Source: Pseudomonadota bacterium
Lineage (GTDB): Bacteria; Pseudomonadota; Gammaproteobacteria; Steroidobacterales; Steroidobacteraceae
Length of the DNA: 64,000 bases
Direction of reading: 5' to 3'
NCBI GenBank assembly: GCA_003242685.1
Contig: QGVD01000011.1
Span: 1-64,000, forward strand
Shown one piece after another: positions 18,674 to 27,176 of this stretch. The notes beneath the pieces were generated by a model. That model was given only the letters and a program-made list of their open reading frames with translations. It was not told where the DNA came from and ran no database searches. The stretch's first letter is position 1. Every line of letters starts with the position of its first letter. The position numbers were made by a program, and so were the translations under genes.

Positions 18674-18723
18674 CGTCTACTCCCCGTGTTGCAAATCCTC
18701 GCCCCCCGAAACGTGAGGCACAT

Positions 18724-18763
18724 AAAAAACCCCGCAGCGGCTGCGTTGCCGGTGCGGGGTTTT
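18724..18763 (-). terminator. Intrinsic terminator of the ilvC leader (attenuator)
   Basis: On the minus strand AAAACCCCGCA pairs with TGCGGGGTTTT around a 16-base loop, ending in six T (18729-18724). It lies 51 bases before the ilvC ATG, after the leader peptide gene. Segment 18748-18758 of its 5' arm and loop is exactly complementary to the upstream leader segment 18811-18821, so an antiterminator hairpin can replace it. Confidence 0.9.
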
Positions 18764-18792
18764 CGGTGTCTTCGCTCGCTCGGGCCCGTCGA

Positions 18793-18921
18793 TCAGGCGC
18801 GCGCGCGCGTCCCGCACCGGCCGCTCCTAAGGAGCAGCAGCCCGAGGGGAAGTACGAGCAGTCCGAGCGACGCAGCATGTGCTGCATCGGTCGCTACGGT
18901 CTGGACTGCGTCGTAGTTCAC
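18793..18921 (-). CDS. Leucine-rich leader peptide of the ilv-leu operon
   Basis: A 42-codon reading frame from GTG 18921 to TGA 18793. Residues 19-31 read LGLLVLPLGLLLL: nine leucine and one valine codon in thirteen. The leucine codons CTGCTGCTCC form the 5' arm of a hairpin with GGAGCGGC just downstream. A ribosome stalled there would free 18811-18821 to pair with the terminator arm. This is the classic architecture of amino-acid attenuation. The GTG start has no clear ribosome binding site, so the exact N-terminus is uncertain. The peptide itself needs no other function. Confidence 0.8.
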   Translation of the reverse strand: MNYDAVQTVATDAAHAASLGLLVLPLGLLLLRSGRCGTRARA

Positions 18922-18952
18922 CGGTAGTGCGGGTAAGGTTTCGGTCTGCCGG

Positions 18953-18982
18953 ATGTCATCACAACCATCGCGAGTTTGTCAA
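18953..18982 (-). promoter_or_regulatory. Candidate promoter of the ilv-leu operon
   Basis: A consensus -35 box TTGACA on the minus strand (18982-18977), followed 18 bases later by the weaker TGACAT (18958-18953). Transcription from there would start about 25 bases before the leader peptide GTG. Confidence 0.5.
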
Positions 18983-19033
18983 CGAAGTGTCGCGGCCCGC
19001 GCCAATCCGCGCGCGAAATCCGTTAAGCTTTCC

Positions 19034-20458
19034 ATGCCTTCCCCGTCGAGCGTCCATCGCGTGTTTCCTGAAACCGCCCTGACTCGCGAGGCGGCAGACA
19101 GCCTGCCTCTCTGGCTCGTGACCGAGGCCGAACTGGCCTCGTGGCTCGCCGCGCAGCCGCCGGCGACCGCGGCATGGGTGCGCGCCAACGGCTTTCAGGC
19201 GGAGCGGCATCGCGTGCTCGTGCTCCCGGACGCGAACGGAGAGATCGCCGGTGCCGTTGCGGGGCTCGGTGCGCTGCGTCAGCTGGATGACCTGCGGCTC
19301 TGGCACGGGGCGGGGCTCGTCGATCGGCTCCCGCCGCGGCGGTTCCGTCTGGAAACCGCCCTGCCGCCGACCGCGGCGACACACCTCGTGCTCGGATGGC
19401 TGACCGGTACGTACCGCTACAACCGGTTCCGTTCGAACCAGCCGACGCCGCGCGCGACGCTCGTGGTGCCGGGGGCCGCGGACCTCGCGTTCGCCGAGGC
19501 TGCGGCCGCGGCCACTGCTTTCGCGCGCGACCTCATCAATACTCCGGCGAATGAGCTCGGTCCCGCCGACCTCGCCGATGTGGCGCGCGACCTCGCAGTG
19601 CGCGCCGGGGCGCGGTGCAGGGTCATTGCAGGGGACGAGCTGGCGAAGCAGGGCTTTGCGCTCATCCACGCCGTGGGCGCCGGCAGTCCTCGTGCACCCT
19701 GTCTCATCGACCTGCGCTGGGGTGAGGACGATGCACCGAAAGTGAGCATCGTCGGCAAGGGCGTGTGCTTCGACAGCGGCGGGCTCGACATCAAGCCTGC
19801 GACCGCGATGCTCCTCATGAAGAAGGACATGGGCGGCGCAGCGTGTGCGCTCGCGCTCGCGCAGCTCCTGATGCATCTCGAGACGCGCGTGCGGCTCCGG
19901 CTCCTCATTCCGGCGGTCGAGAACAGCGTGGACGGGCTGTCCTACCGGCCCGGGGACGTGCTGCGTTCGCGCAAGGGGCTCACGGTGGAGATCGGCAACA
20001 CCGACGCCGAAGGCCGCCTGGTGCTCGCCGACGCGCTCGCGGAAGCCGATGCGGAGAAGCCGGATCTGCTCGTCGATCTCGCGACACTCACCGGCGCCGC
20101 GCGCACCGCGCTCGGGCCCGAGCTGCCCGCCGCGTACTCGACGGACGAAGCACTGCTTGCGCAGCTGCGCGCCATCGGCGACGACGAGGCCGACCCCGTA
20201 TGGCCGATGCCCCTCTGGACCGCCTACGACGACGAGCTCTCGAGCCGCGTGGCGGACGTCTGCAACGTCTCCGCATCGCCGTTCGCCGGCTCGATCATCG
20301 GCGCGCTGTTCCTCAAGCGCTTCGTGACCGAAACGCCCAGATGGCTCCATCTCGACATCTACGCCTGGAACGCGAAGGAGCGGCCGGGCCGTCCCGTCGG
20401 TGCCGAGGCCCAGTGCGTCCGTAGCCTCTACAGGCTCATCCGCGCGCGCTGCGAATGA
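19034..20458 (+). CDS. Leucyl aminopeptidase family protein (peptidase M17)
   Basis: Cytoplasmic di-metal aminopeptidase of 474 residues. The C-terminal catalytic domain carries the M17 signature NTDAEGRLVLADAL. Metal-binding residues are in VGKGVCFDSGGLDIKP and KKDMGG. The N-terminal ~150 residues are the variable domain. ATG 19034 was chosen; a longer form from 18953 would run into the ilv promoter region. First gene of an operon divergent from ilvC, coupled by ATGA to a transporter, which suggests amino acid recycling. Confidence 0.9.
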   Translation: MPSPSSVHRVFPETALTREAADSLPLWLVTEAELASWLAAQPPATAAWVRANGFQAERHRVLVLPDANGEIAGAVAGLGALRQLDDLRLWHGAGLVDRLPPRRFRLETALPPTAATHLVLGWLTGTYRYNRFRSNQPTPRATLVVPGAADLAFAEAAAAATAFARDLINTPANELGPADLADVARDLAVRAGARCRVIAGDELAKQGFALIHAVGAGSPRAPCLIDLRWGEDDAPKVSIVGKGVCFDSGGLDIKPATAMLLMKKDMGGAACALALAQLLMHLETRVRLRLLIPAVENSVDGLSYRPGDVLRSRKGLTVEIGNTDAEGRLVLADALAEADAEKPDLLVDLATLTGAARTALGPELPAAYSTDEALLAQLRAIGDDEADPVWPMPLWTAYDDELSSRVADVCNVSASPFAGSIIGALFLKRFVTETPRWLHLDIYAWNAKERPGRPVGAEAQCVRSLYRLIRARCE

Positions 20459-21333
20459 TCGCGATCGCGCCGCGGGACCTCGCGCTCCTCGTCGGTATCA
20501 CGCTCATCTGGGGCGCCAACCTCGTCGTGAGCAAGTACGGGGTCAGCGAGATTCCGCCCGTTCTGTTCGCCTTTCTGCGCTTTGCGATTCTCGGCGTGAT
20601 CCTCGTGCCGTTCATGCGCGTGCACCCGGGGCAGATGAGCGCGCTCGTCGTGGCGGCGCTGCTCTCGGGCGGCCTGCACTTCGCGCTCTGCTTCGTGGGG
20701 CTCGCGCTCGCGGAAAGCGTGTCGGCGGTCGCCATCGCCACTCAGCTCGGTGTGCCGTTCACGACGCTGCTGTCGGTCGCGCTGCTCGGGGAGGTGGTGC
20801 GGTGGCGCCGCTGGACCGGAATCCTCCTCGCGTTCGCCGGCGTGTTCATCATGGGCTTCGATCCGCGCATCGCCGCGCGCTGGCACGCGCTCGCGCTGGT
20901 GATCGCCTCGGCCTTCGTCGGCTCGCTGGGACTCATCGCGGTGAAGAAGCTGCAGGGTTTCCGGCCGCTCGAGCTCCAGGCGTGGTTCGCCTGGATCAGC
21001 GTGCCGGTGCTGCTCCTCGTGTCGCTCGCGATCGAGCGGCCGGCGCTCGAGGATCTCGCCCACGTTTCGGCGGGCGCGTGGGGCGCGCTGCTCTTCACCG
21101 CGCTCGGTGCGAGCCTCCTCGCGCACACGGGCTTCTTCCACCTCGTGCAGCGCTATCCGGTCACCAGCGTCGCGCCGGTCACCGTGCTCGCGCCGCTCTT
21201 CTCCGTCGTCTTCAGCGTCCTGTTTCTCGGTGACCGGCTCACGCCCCGCCTGGTGATCGGCGGCGCGTGCACGCTGCTCGGCGTGCTCATCATCACGCTG
21301 CGCGAGCGGCGCATCGTGGACGTGAGCAGCTGA
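20455..21333 (+). CDS. EamA-family (DMT superfamily) transporter
   Basis: Inner-membrane protein of 292 residues with ten predicted hydrophobic segments in two EamA repeats (LIWGANLVVSKYG near the start of repeat 1; a second repeat from about residue 150). Family members export amino acids or metabolites. Overlap with the aminopeptidase gene (ATGA) and the downstream ilvD suggest an amino-acid substrate, but that is inference. Confidence 0.85.
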   Translation: MIAIAPRDLALLVGITLIWGANLVVSKYGVSEIPPVLFAFLRFAILGVILVPFMRVHPGQMSALVVAALLSGGLHFALCFVGLALAESVSAVAIATQLGVPFTTLLSVALLGEVVRWRRWTGILLAFAGVFIMGFDPRIAARWHALALVIASAFVGSLGLIAVKKLQGFRPLELQAWFAWISVPVLLLVSLAIERPALEDLAHVSAGAWGALLFTALGASLLAHTGFFHLVQRYPVTSVAPVTVLAPLFSVVFSVLFLGDRLTPRLVIGGACTLLGVLIITLRERRIVDVSS

Positions 21334-21349
21334 GGGAGGGAACACGCGG

Positions 21350-22630
21350 ATGGCCGAAGCCGTTCGACCGAGCCTGCTCGCCGAGGCGATCTTCCGCCGC
21401 GAGGTGGTGCCCTGGGCGCTCCTCGGGCTGGCGCTCGGACTCGTCGAGGGGCCGACCGCGGCGGTTCTCGTCAAGGGACATTTCGCGGAGGCTGCATCGC
21501 CGCTCACCGTGAACCTCGCCGTCGCCCTGGTGAGCGGCGCACCGGCGCTTTCCAATCTCGTGAGCTTCGTGTGGGCGAACGTCGCTCACGGGCGGGCGCG
21601 CGTGCGGCTCATGGTCGCACTCCAGGCCGTGTTCGCGCTCCTCGTGGCGCTCGTGAGCCTCGCCCCGCGCGAGGCCGGTGGACTCGCCATCACCGTCGCC
21701 GCGATCGTCGCCTCGCGCATCCTGTGGTCGGGCATTCTCACCGTGCGCGCCGCCATCTGGACGGCGAACTACCCGCGCAACGTTCTGGCGCGCATCACCG
21801 GGCGCATCGTCATCGTGAGCTCGCTCGCCGTTGCAGCCTCGGCGGGACTCATCGGCTGGGCGCTCGAAGCGCATGCGGTGGATCCGCGCTGGCTCTACGG
21901 GGGCGGGGCGCTCGCAGGTCTCACCGCCGCGTGGCTCTACCGGCAGATGCGGGTGCGGCGCGAGTTCCAGCTCCTGTCGGCCGAGATCGCTGCCGGACAG
22001 CGAGGCGAAGCCTTCAGCCTGAGGATGTTCCGCGAGATCCTGCGCGAGGACCCGGCGTTCCGCGAATACATGTTCTGGATGGGGCTCTTCGGCGGGGGAA
22101 ACCTCGCGCTCACGGCTCAGCTCGTCGTCATCTTCTCGGAGCAGCTGAAGCTCCCGAGCGGCACGCAGATCGCGCTGCTCTCCGTGGTGCCCCTGGTGGC
22201 GCTGCCGATCTTCATGCCCTGGTGGGCGCGGCTCTTCGACGGCTCGCACATCGTCGTCTATCGCAGCCGGCAGGGCTGGGCGCTCGTGATCGCCGCCTCC
22301 GTCACCTGCGTGGCGACGGTCCTCGGCTCGGTTCCGCTGCTCTGGATCGGTGCGATTCTGATCGGAGCGTCCTACGCAGGTGCTAATCTTGGCTGGAATC
22401 TCGGCCACAATGATTTCGCTCCGGTCGGGCGGGCGCAGCACTACATGGGCGTGCACGTGACACTGACCGGAGTCCGGGGTGCGGTCGCTCCACCGCTCGG
22501 CGTCCTGTGTTATCAGGCGCTCGAGGCCCTGCATCGCGGGGCCGGGCGCGGCGCGCTGCTGCTGCCGCTCGCGATGATCACGACGGGGGCATACGGTTTT
22601 TCTCGAATGAGAAAGGCAGTGAAGAAATGA
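21350..22630 (+). CDS. Major facilitator superfamily transporter
   Basis: Inner-membrane protein of 426 residues with about eleven to twelve hydrophobic segments and a central hydrophilic loop around residues 200-240. It lacks a strong family-specific motif. I could not assign a substrate. It lies 16 bases after the EamA gene and overlaps ilvD (ATGA), so it is transcribed with both. Confidence 0.8.
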   Translation: MAEAVRPSLLAEAIFRREVVPWALLGLALGLVEGPTAAVLVKGHFAEAASPLTVNLAVALVSGAPALSNLVSFVWANVAHGRARVRLMVALQAVFALLVALVSLAPREAGGLAITVAAIVASRILWSGILTVRAAIWTANYPRNVLARITGRIVIVSSLAVAASAGLIGWALEAHAVDPRWLYGGGALAGLTAAWLYRQMRVRREFQLLSAEIAAGQRGEAFSLRMFREILREDPAFREYMFWMGLFGGGNLALTAQLVVIFSEQLKLPSGTQIALLSVVPLVALPIFMPWWARLFDGSHIVVYRSRQGWALVIAASVTCVATVLGSVPLLWIGAILIGASYAGANLGWNLGHNDFAPVGRAQHYMGVHVTLTGVRGAVAPPLGVLCYQALEALHRGAGRGALLLPLAMITTGAYGFSRMRKAVKK

Positions 22631-24318
22631 AGTCGAAGAAGACGGAGAACGATCCGCGGCGCTACTCGCGCCTGGTGGTGGACGGCGTGAAGCAGACGCC
22701 GTCCCGCGCGATGCTGCGGGCGGTGGGGTTCGAGGATGCGGACTTCGGCAAGCCGCAGATCGGCGTGGCCTCCACCTGGGCCAACGTCACCCCCTGCAAC
22801 ATGCACATCGGCTCGCTCGCGCAGGCCGCAATCGAAGGCGTGGACGCGGCAGGCGGGAAGGGGGTGCTCTTCAACACCATCACCGTCTCCGACGGCATTT
22901 CGATGGGCTCGCCGGGCATGCGCTACTCGCTCGTCTCGCGCGAGGTGATCGCCGACTCGATCGAGACGGTGGTCGGGGCGCAGGGCTTCGACGGCTTCGT
23001 GGCGATCGGTGGCTGCGACAAGAACATTCCGGGCTGCGCCATGGCGATCGCGCGCCTGAACCGGCCTGCGGTCTTCGTCTACGGCGGCACGATCCGGCCG
23101 GGCGCGCAGCGCCGCGACATCGTCGCCGTCTTCGAGGCGGTGGGCGCCTTCGCGGCGGGGAAGATCTCCGAGTCGGAGCTGCGCGACGTCGAGCGCACGG
23201 CCATTCCCGGTCCGGGAAGCTGCGGAGGCATGTATACCGCCAACACGATGGCGTCGGCGATCGAGGCGCTCGGCCTCTCGCTGCCGAACAGCTCCGCGCA
23301 GGAGGCCGTGAGCGACTCGAAGCGCGAGGACTGCCGGCGGGCCGGAGAGGCCGTCGTGCGGCTGGTCGAGCAGGGGATCCGGCCGCGGGACATCCTCACG
23401 CGCAAGGCCTTCGAGAACGCGATCACCGTCGTCATCGCGCTCGGCGGCTCGACGAACGCGGTCCTGCACCTCCTCGCGATCGCACACGAGGCAGGCGTGA
23501 AGCTCAAGCTCGACGACTTCACCCGCATCGGCCGCAGAGTTCCGGTGCTCGCGGACCTGAAGCCGAGCGGCCGCTACCTGATGTCCGAGCTCATCGCGAT
23601 CGGCGGCATCCAGCCGCTCATGCGCATGCTCCTCGACGCAGGGCTGCTGCATGGAGACTGCCTGACCGTGACCGGCAGGACCCTCGCCGAGAACCTGGCT
23701 CAGGTGGGAACGTACATTGCTGGGCAGGACATCGTCCGACCGCTGTCCAACCCGCTCAAGAAGGACAGCCACCTCGTCGTGCTCTACGGCAACGTGGCGC
23801 CTGAAGGGGCGGTGGCGAAGATCACCGGCAAGGAAGGCCTCGCGTTCGAAGGGCGGGCGCGTGTGTTCGACGGCGAAGAGCGCGCCACGCAGGCCATTCT
23901 CGACGGAGTGGTACGTCCGGGGGACGTCGTGGTGATCCGGTACGAAGGACCGAAGGGCGGTCCCGGCATGCGCGAGATGCTGAGCCCCACCGGCGCGATC
24001 ATGGGCCGCGGCCTCGGCGACAAGGTGGCGCTCATCACCGACGGCCGATTCTCGGGCGGCAGCCACGGTTTCGTGGTCGGACACATCTCTCCTGAAGCCG
24101 CAGTCGGCGGCCCCATCGCTCTGCTTCGCAACGGTGATCCCATCGTCATCGACGCGGTCCGGCGCGAGATCCACACGACGGTGAGCGCGTCGGAGCTGCG
24201 TCGTCGCCGCGCGGCGTGGAAGCCGCGCAAGCCTTACGCCACGTCGGGGGTGCTCGCGAAATACGCGCGACTCGTCGGCAGCGCTTCCGAAGGCGCCGTC
24301 ACGAGCCGAGGCGAATGA
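22627..24318 (+). CDS. ilvD: Dihydroxy-acid dehydratase IlvD
   Basis: Fe-S dehydratase (563 residues) forming the 2-oxo acids of valine and isoleucine synthesis. Conserved segments are [20 protein letters not shown] and [14 protein letters not shown] with the cluster cysteines, and [19 protein letters not shown] near the C-terminus. ATG 22627 overlaps the MFS stop. It completes the pathway of the divergent ilvC-leu operon but is on its own transcript. Confidence 0.96.
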   Translation: MKSKKTENDPRRYSRLVVDGVKQTPSRAMLRAVGFEDADFGKPQIGVASTWANVTPCNMHIGSLAQAAIEGVDAAGGKGVLFNTITVSDGISMGSPGMRYSLVSREVIADSIETVVGAQGFDGFVAIGGCDKNIPGCAMAIARLNRPAVFVYGGTIRPGAQRRDIVAVFEAVGAFAAGKISESELRDVERTAIPGPGSCGGMYTANTMASAIEALGLSLPNSSAQEAVSDSKREDCRRAGEAVVRLVEQGIRPRDILTRKAFENAITVVIALGGSTNAVLHLLAIAHEAGVKLKLDDFTRIGRRVPVLADLKPSGRYLMSELIAIGGIQPLMRMLLDAGLLHGDCLTVTGRTLAENLAQVGTYIAGQDIVRPLSNPLKKDSHLVVLYGNVAPEGAVAKITGKEGLAFEGRARVFDGEERATQAILDGVVRPGDVVVIRYEGPKGGPGMREMLSPTGAIMGRGLGDKVALITDGRFSGGSHGFVVGHISPEAAVGGPIALLRNGDPIVIDAVRREIHTTVSASELRRRRAAWKPRKPYATSGVLAKYARLVGSASEGAVTSRGE

Positions 24319-24653
24319 AAGCACGCGTTCGATAGCTTGACCGGAGTTGTCAGTGCGAAATGCAGCGGTTAGAGTTCGGCATCCATCGACGCGGGCGGTG
24401 TGCTCTGTTGGTGCTTCGCAAACGCGCGTCGCGACGGTCGAAGCAGACAGGGAGAAGAAGAACCGGTGCACCGGCCATCCCATGGGGACGAGCGGTGCGT
24501 TGCAGACGATGATGAGAATTGAATCGGCGTTGCGCTAACGGCGCCGGTAAGGCTAGGTCCGGATCTGGGCTTGCGGACGTACTGAAAGCCAGCTAACTTG
24601 CGCCGCTCCTGCGCGGATCCGGTTGTCCGGACAGGTTAATTTGCTACGACACA
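24319..24653. other. 335-base intergenic region between ilvD and tonB
   Basis: No convincing gene. A possible promoter for tonB is TTGCGG (24571-24576), 17 bases, TAACTT (24594-24599). A TTGACC at 24337 lacks a good partner. TCCGG-ttgt-CCGGA near 24620-24635 is a small hairpin. GATGATGAGAATTGAATC near 24510 resembles half of a Fur box only loosely. The tonB ATG has no obvious ribosome binding site. Confidence 0.4.
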
Positions 24654-25292
24654 ATGGCCGCCTACGTACAAGACACTTCGTTCCTTTCTCGCCGCGCACT
24701 CGTCTTCGTCTCCATCGTTGCACTGCACGTGTTCGTCGCCTGGGCGCTCTCTTCGGGCCTCGCCCGGCAGGTCATCGAGGTGATCGCGCCGCCGATCGAG
24801 ACGGAGATCGTTGAGGAGATCGAGCAGCGCGAAGAGCCGCCACCTCCGCCGCCGCCCGAGTTCGAGCGTCCGCCGGTCGAGGTGCCTCCTCCGGAGGTGG
24901 CTATCGATATTCCCATCGAGACGCGCACCACCGCGATCACGAACGTGACGGACAAGCCCGTCCAGCGGCCGCCGGAGCCGCCGCCGCCTCCGCCCAAGCC
25001 CGTCCAGCGCGTCGCGCCGAAGCTCGACGTTCGCCGCTCCCCGAGCACCGACGAGTACTATCCGCCGACCTCGCGCCGTATGGGCGAGCAGGGGGTGACG
25101 ACCATCCGCGCGTGCGTCAGCGCGGACGGACGGACCACCTCCGCCGAGGTCGAGAAGTCGTCCGGCTCGTCGCGCCTCGACGAGGCGGCGCTCAAGTGGG
25201 CGCAGCGCGCCCGCTGGACCCCGGGCACCGAGGACGGCAAGGCTGTCCCGATGTGCTCTCAGTTCAACGTACGCTTCCAGCTCGTCGACTGA
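24654..25292 (+). CDS. tonB: TonB energy-transducing protein
   Basis: Inner-membrane anchored periplasmic protein (212 residues) that passes proton-motive energy to outer-membrane receptors. One transmembrane helix at about 14-36 (LVFVSIVALHVFVAWAL) is followed by a proline- and glutamate-rich spanning region (about 55-125) with PPPPPPPEFERPPVEVPPPE. The C-terminal TonB domain runs from about 130 (PTSRRMGEQGVTTIRACVSADGR... WTPGTEDG). exbB and two exbD genes follow. Confidence 0.93.
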   Translation: MAAYVQDTSFLSRRALVFVSIVALHVFVAWALSSGLARQVIEVIAPPIETEIVEEIEQREEPPPPPPPEFERPPVEVPPPEVAIDIPIETRTTAITNVTDKPVQRPPEPPPPPPKPVQRVAPKLDVRRSPSTDEYYPPTSRRMGEQGVTTIRACVSADGRTTSAEVEKSSGSSRLDEAALKWAQRARWTPGTEDGKAVPMCSQFNVRFQLVD

Positions 25293-25330
25293 AGCGGAAC
25301 ACCCGGGAACGCATCATTCATTAATTTATT

Positions 25331-25350
25331 GGGGTGAACCACCGCACCCC
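25331..25350 (+). other. Hairpin after an AT-rich patch between tonB and exbB
   Basis: GGGGTG (25331-25336) and CACCCC (25345-25350) form a stem, directly after the AT-rich stretch 25313-25330. It may be a processing site or mark a second promoter for exbB. Function unknown. Confidence 0.3.
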
Positions 25351-25371
25351 GTGTGATACGACGAGGAAATC

Positions 25372-26130
25372 ATGGAAAACCAAGCCCACGTTGCAGTCGA
25401 GAATCCGTACGGCCTGGCGGCACTCTGGAACCAGGGCGACATCGTCGCCCGTGGCACGCTGATCCTGCTGCTGCTGATGTCCTTCTTCTCCTGGTACATC
25501 ATGCTCACGAAGCTCTGGGATCAGCGTAAGCTTCGTCAGTCCGCGAAGATCGTCGAGAAGCAGTTCTGGTCGGCACCCTCGCTCAAGGAAGGCATCGAGC
25601 GCCTGAAGAAGGGTGACGAGTTCCGCCGCATCGCCGAGGACGGCCTGCGCGCTGCATCCCATCACGACGGGCGTCTTACCGACCGCATCGACCTGCACGA
25701 GTGGATCACCATGTCGCTGCAGCGCTCGGTCGAGGGCGTGACGAACAAGCTGCAGGGCGGTCTCGCGTTCCTCGCGACGGTCGGCTCCACGGCGCCGTTC
25801 GTCGGTCTGTTCGGTACGGTGTGGGGCATTCTGAACGCGCTGATCGCGATCGGCGTCGCCGGACAGGCGAGCATCGACCGCGTGGCGGGCCCCGTCGGTG
25901 AGGCGCTCATCATGACGGCCATCGGTCTCGCGGTCGCGGTGCCCGCGGTGCTGGGCTACAACTGGCTGCTCCGCCGCAACAAGGTGCTCGGCGACGCGGT
26001 GCGCAACTTCGCGGCCGACCTGCATGCGTATCTCGTGAGCGGTGCGCGCGTGCCCACGGGTGACGAGGCTCAGGCGACGGCCGGAGGCGCGCGTCCGGCG
26101 ACGGCACCCGCTGCGGCGGTCCGCAAGTAA
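25372..26130 (+). CDS. exbB: ExbB-type proton channel protein (MotA/TolQ/ExbB family)
   Basis: Inner-membrane subunit (252 residues) of the TonB energising complex. Hydrophobic segments lie near residues 25-50, 130-155 and 172-195. The family core is STAPFVGLFGTVWGIL and the third segment has the polar TAIGLAVAVPAV. A GAGGAAA ribosome binding site precedes the ATG. The Ala/Pro-rich tail (about 230-252) is variable. Confidence 0.93.
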   Translation: MENQAHVAVENPYGLAALWNQGDIVARGTLILLLLMSFFSWYIMLTKLWDQRKLRQSAKIVEKQFWSAPSLKEGIERLKKGDEFRRIAEDGLRAASHHDGRLTDRIDLHEWITMSLQRSVEGVTNKLQGGLAFLATVGSTAPFVGLFGTVWGILNALIAIGVAGQASIDRVAGPVGEALIMTAIGLAVAVPAVLGYNWLLRRNKVLGDAVRNFAADLHAYLVSGARVPTGDEAQATAGGARPATAPAAAVRK

Positions 26131-26169
26131 CAGCAATCACAGCGCTCAGGCACGACGAGGATCAGCGCC

Positions 26170-26610
26170 ATGGCAATGAGTGTGGGACCAGCAGATGGCG
26201 GCGGCGACGACACGCCGATGTCGGACATCAACACGACGCCGCTCGTGGACATCATGCTGGTGCTGCTGATCATCTTCCTGATCACGATCCCGGTGATCAT
26301 CCGTACCGTGCCCGTCGAGCTCCCGAAGGCCGTCAACATCCCGACGCAGACCAAGCCCGAGAACATCACGGTCGCGGTCGACAAGAATGGGAACATCTAC
26401 TGGAACGACCGGCAGATCGATCGGGAAGGGTTGCTCGAGCGGATCAAGCAGGCCGCCGTTCAGCAACCTCAGCCCGAGGTTCACATCCGCGCGGACAAGG
26501 AAGCGCGCTACGAAGCGGTGGGGCGCGTGATCTACACGATCCAGCGCGGGGGCATCGTGAAGGTGGGCTTCATCACGGAGCCCGACCGCGGCATCCGGGG
26601 AACGCGCTGA
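26170..26610 (+). CDS. exbD: ExbD/TolR biopolymer transport protein (first copy)
   Basis: Single-pass inner-membrane protein (146 residues) working with ExbB and TonB. The transmembrane helix (about 26-45) begins with the functionally essential Asp in TPLVDIMLVLLIIF, and the rest is a periplasmic ExbD domain. The N-terminus carries SDINTTPL typical of ExbD. Confidence 0.93.
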   Translation: MAMSVGPADGGGDDTPMSDINTTPLVDIMLVLLIIFLITIPVIIRTVPVELPKAVNIPTQTKPENITVAVDKNGNIYWNDRQIDREGLLERIKQAAVQQPQPEVHIRADKEARYEAVGRVIYTIQRGGIVKVGFITEPDRGIRGTR

Positions 26611-26635
26611 GCGCGGAGCTTCGAGGAGTCAGCCC

Positions 26636-27067
26636 ATGGCAATGAATGTGAAGGACACGAGCGGCATCGACGCCCCGCCGATGTGCGACATCAACACGAC
26701 GCCGCTCATCGACGTGATGCTCGTGTTGCTCATCATGCTGATCTTCACGCTCCCGATCATGACGCATGCGGTGAAGCTGGACATGCCGCAGGCGACCAAC
26801 GCGCCGCCGCCGTCCGTTCCGCCCGAGGTCATCGATCTGGAGATCGACTTCGACGGGACGGTGGTCTGGAACGGCACGGTGGTGCCGAGCCTTCAGACGC
26901 TCGAGGCGTACTTCCGGACGGAGGCGTCGAAGGATCCTCAGCCGGAGATCCATCTGCGCCCCGACCGTCGCGCGAAGTATGACGCCGTGGCGAAGGTGCT
27001 TGCTGCGGCGCAGCGCAACCACATGCGCAAGATCGGCTTCGTCAACGTCGCAGAGTTCCGCGAGTGA
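26636..27067 (+). CDS. exbD: ExbD/TolR biopolymer transport protein (second copy)
   Basis: Second ExbD (143 residues), 25 bases after the first. It has CDINTTPLIDVMLVLLIM with the conserved Asp, then a periplasmic domain. Sequence outside the membrane helix differs clearly from the first copy, so the copies are old paralogs. Two exbD genes after tonB-exbB is the arrangement of Xanthomonas, where the second copy is needed only for some substrates. Confidence 0.92.
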   Translation: MAMNVKDTSGIDAPPMCDINTTPLIDVMLVLLIMLIFTLPIMTHAVKLDMPQATNAPPPSVPPEVIDLEIDFDGTVVWNGTVVPSLQTLEAYFRTEASKDPQPEIHLRPDRRAKYDAVAKVLAAAQRNHMRKIGFVNVAEFRE

Positions 27068-27176
27068 CCGTAAGCTGAGGCTGGACCGCGCCGGTTCAGT
27101 CTGCGTTCAGATGCACGGCGACAGAGTGATCCCGAGCGGACCCGCCCGGCGGCAGGCCGCAGTGGAGATGACAGTG

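Noticed and set aside
24505-24530. Possible Fur box near GATGATGAGAATTGAATC before tonB
   Set aside because: Only about half of the consensus positions agree and the right half-site is poor; tonB genes are often Fur-regulated, but the sequence does not support it.
24347-24538. A 63-codon reading frame in the ilvD-tonB gap
   Set aside because: No ribosome binding site, composition unlike the neighbouring genes and no recognisable motif; it is more likely chance in GC-rich DNA.
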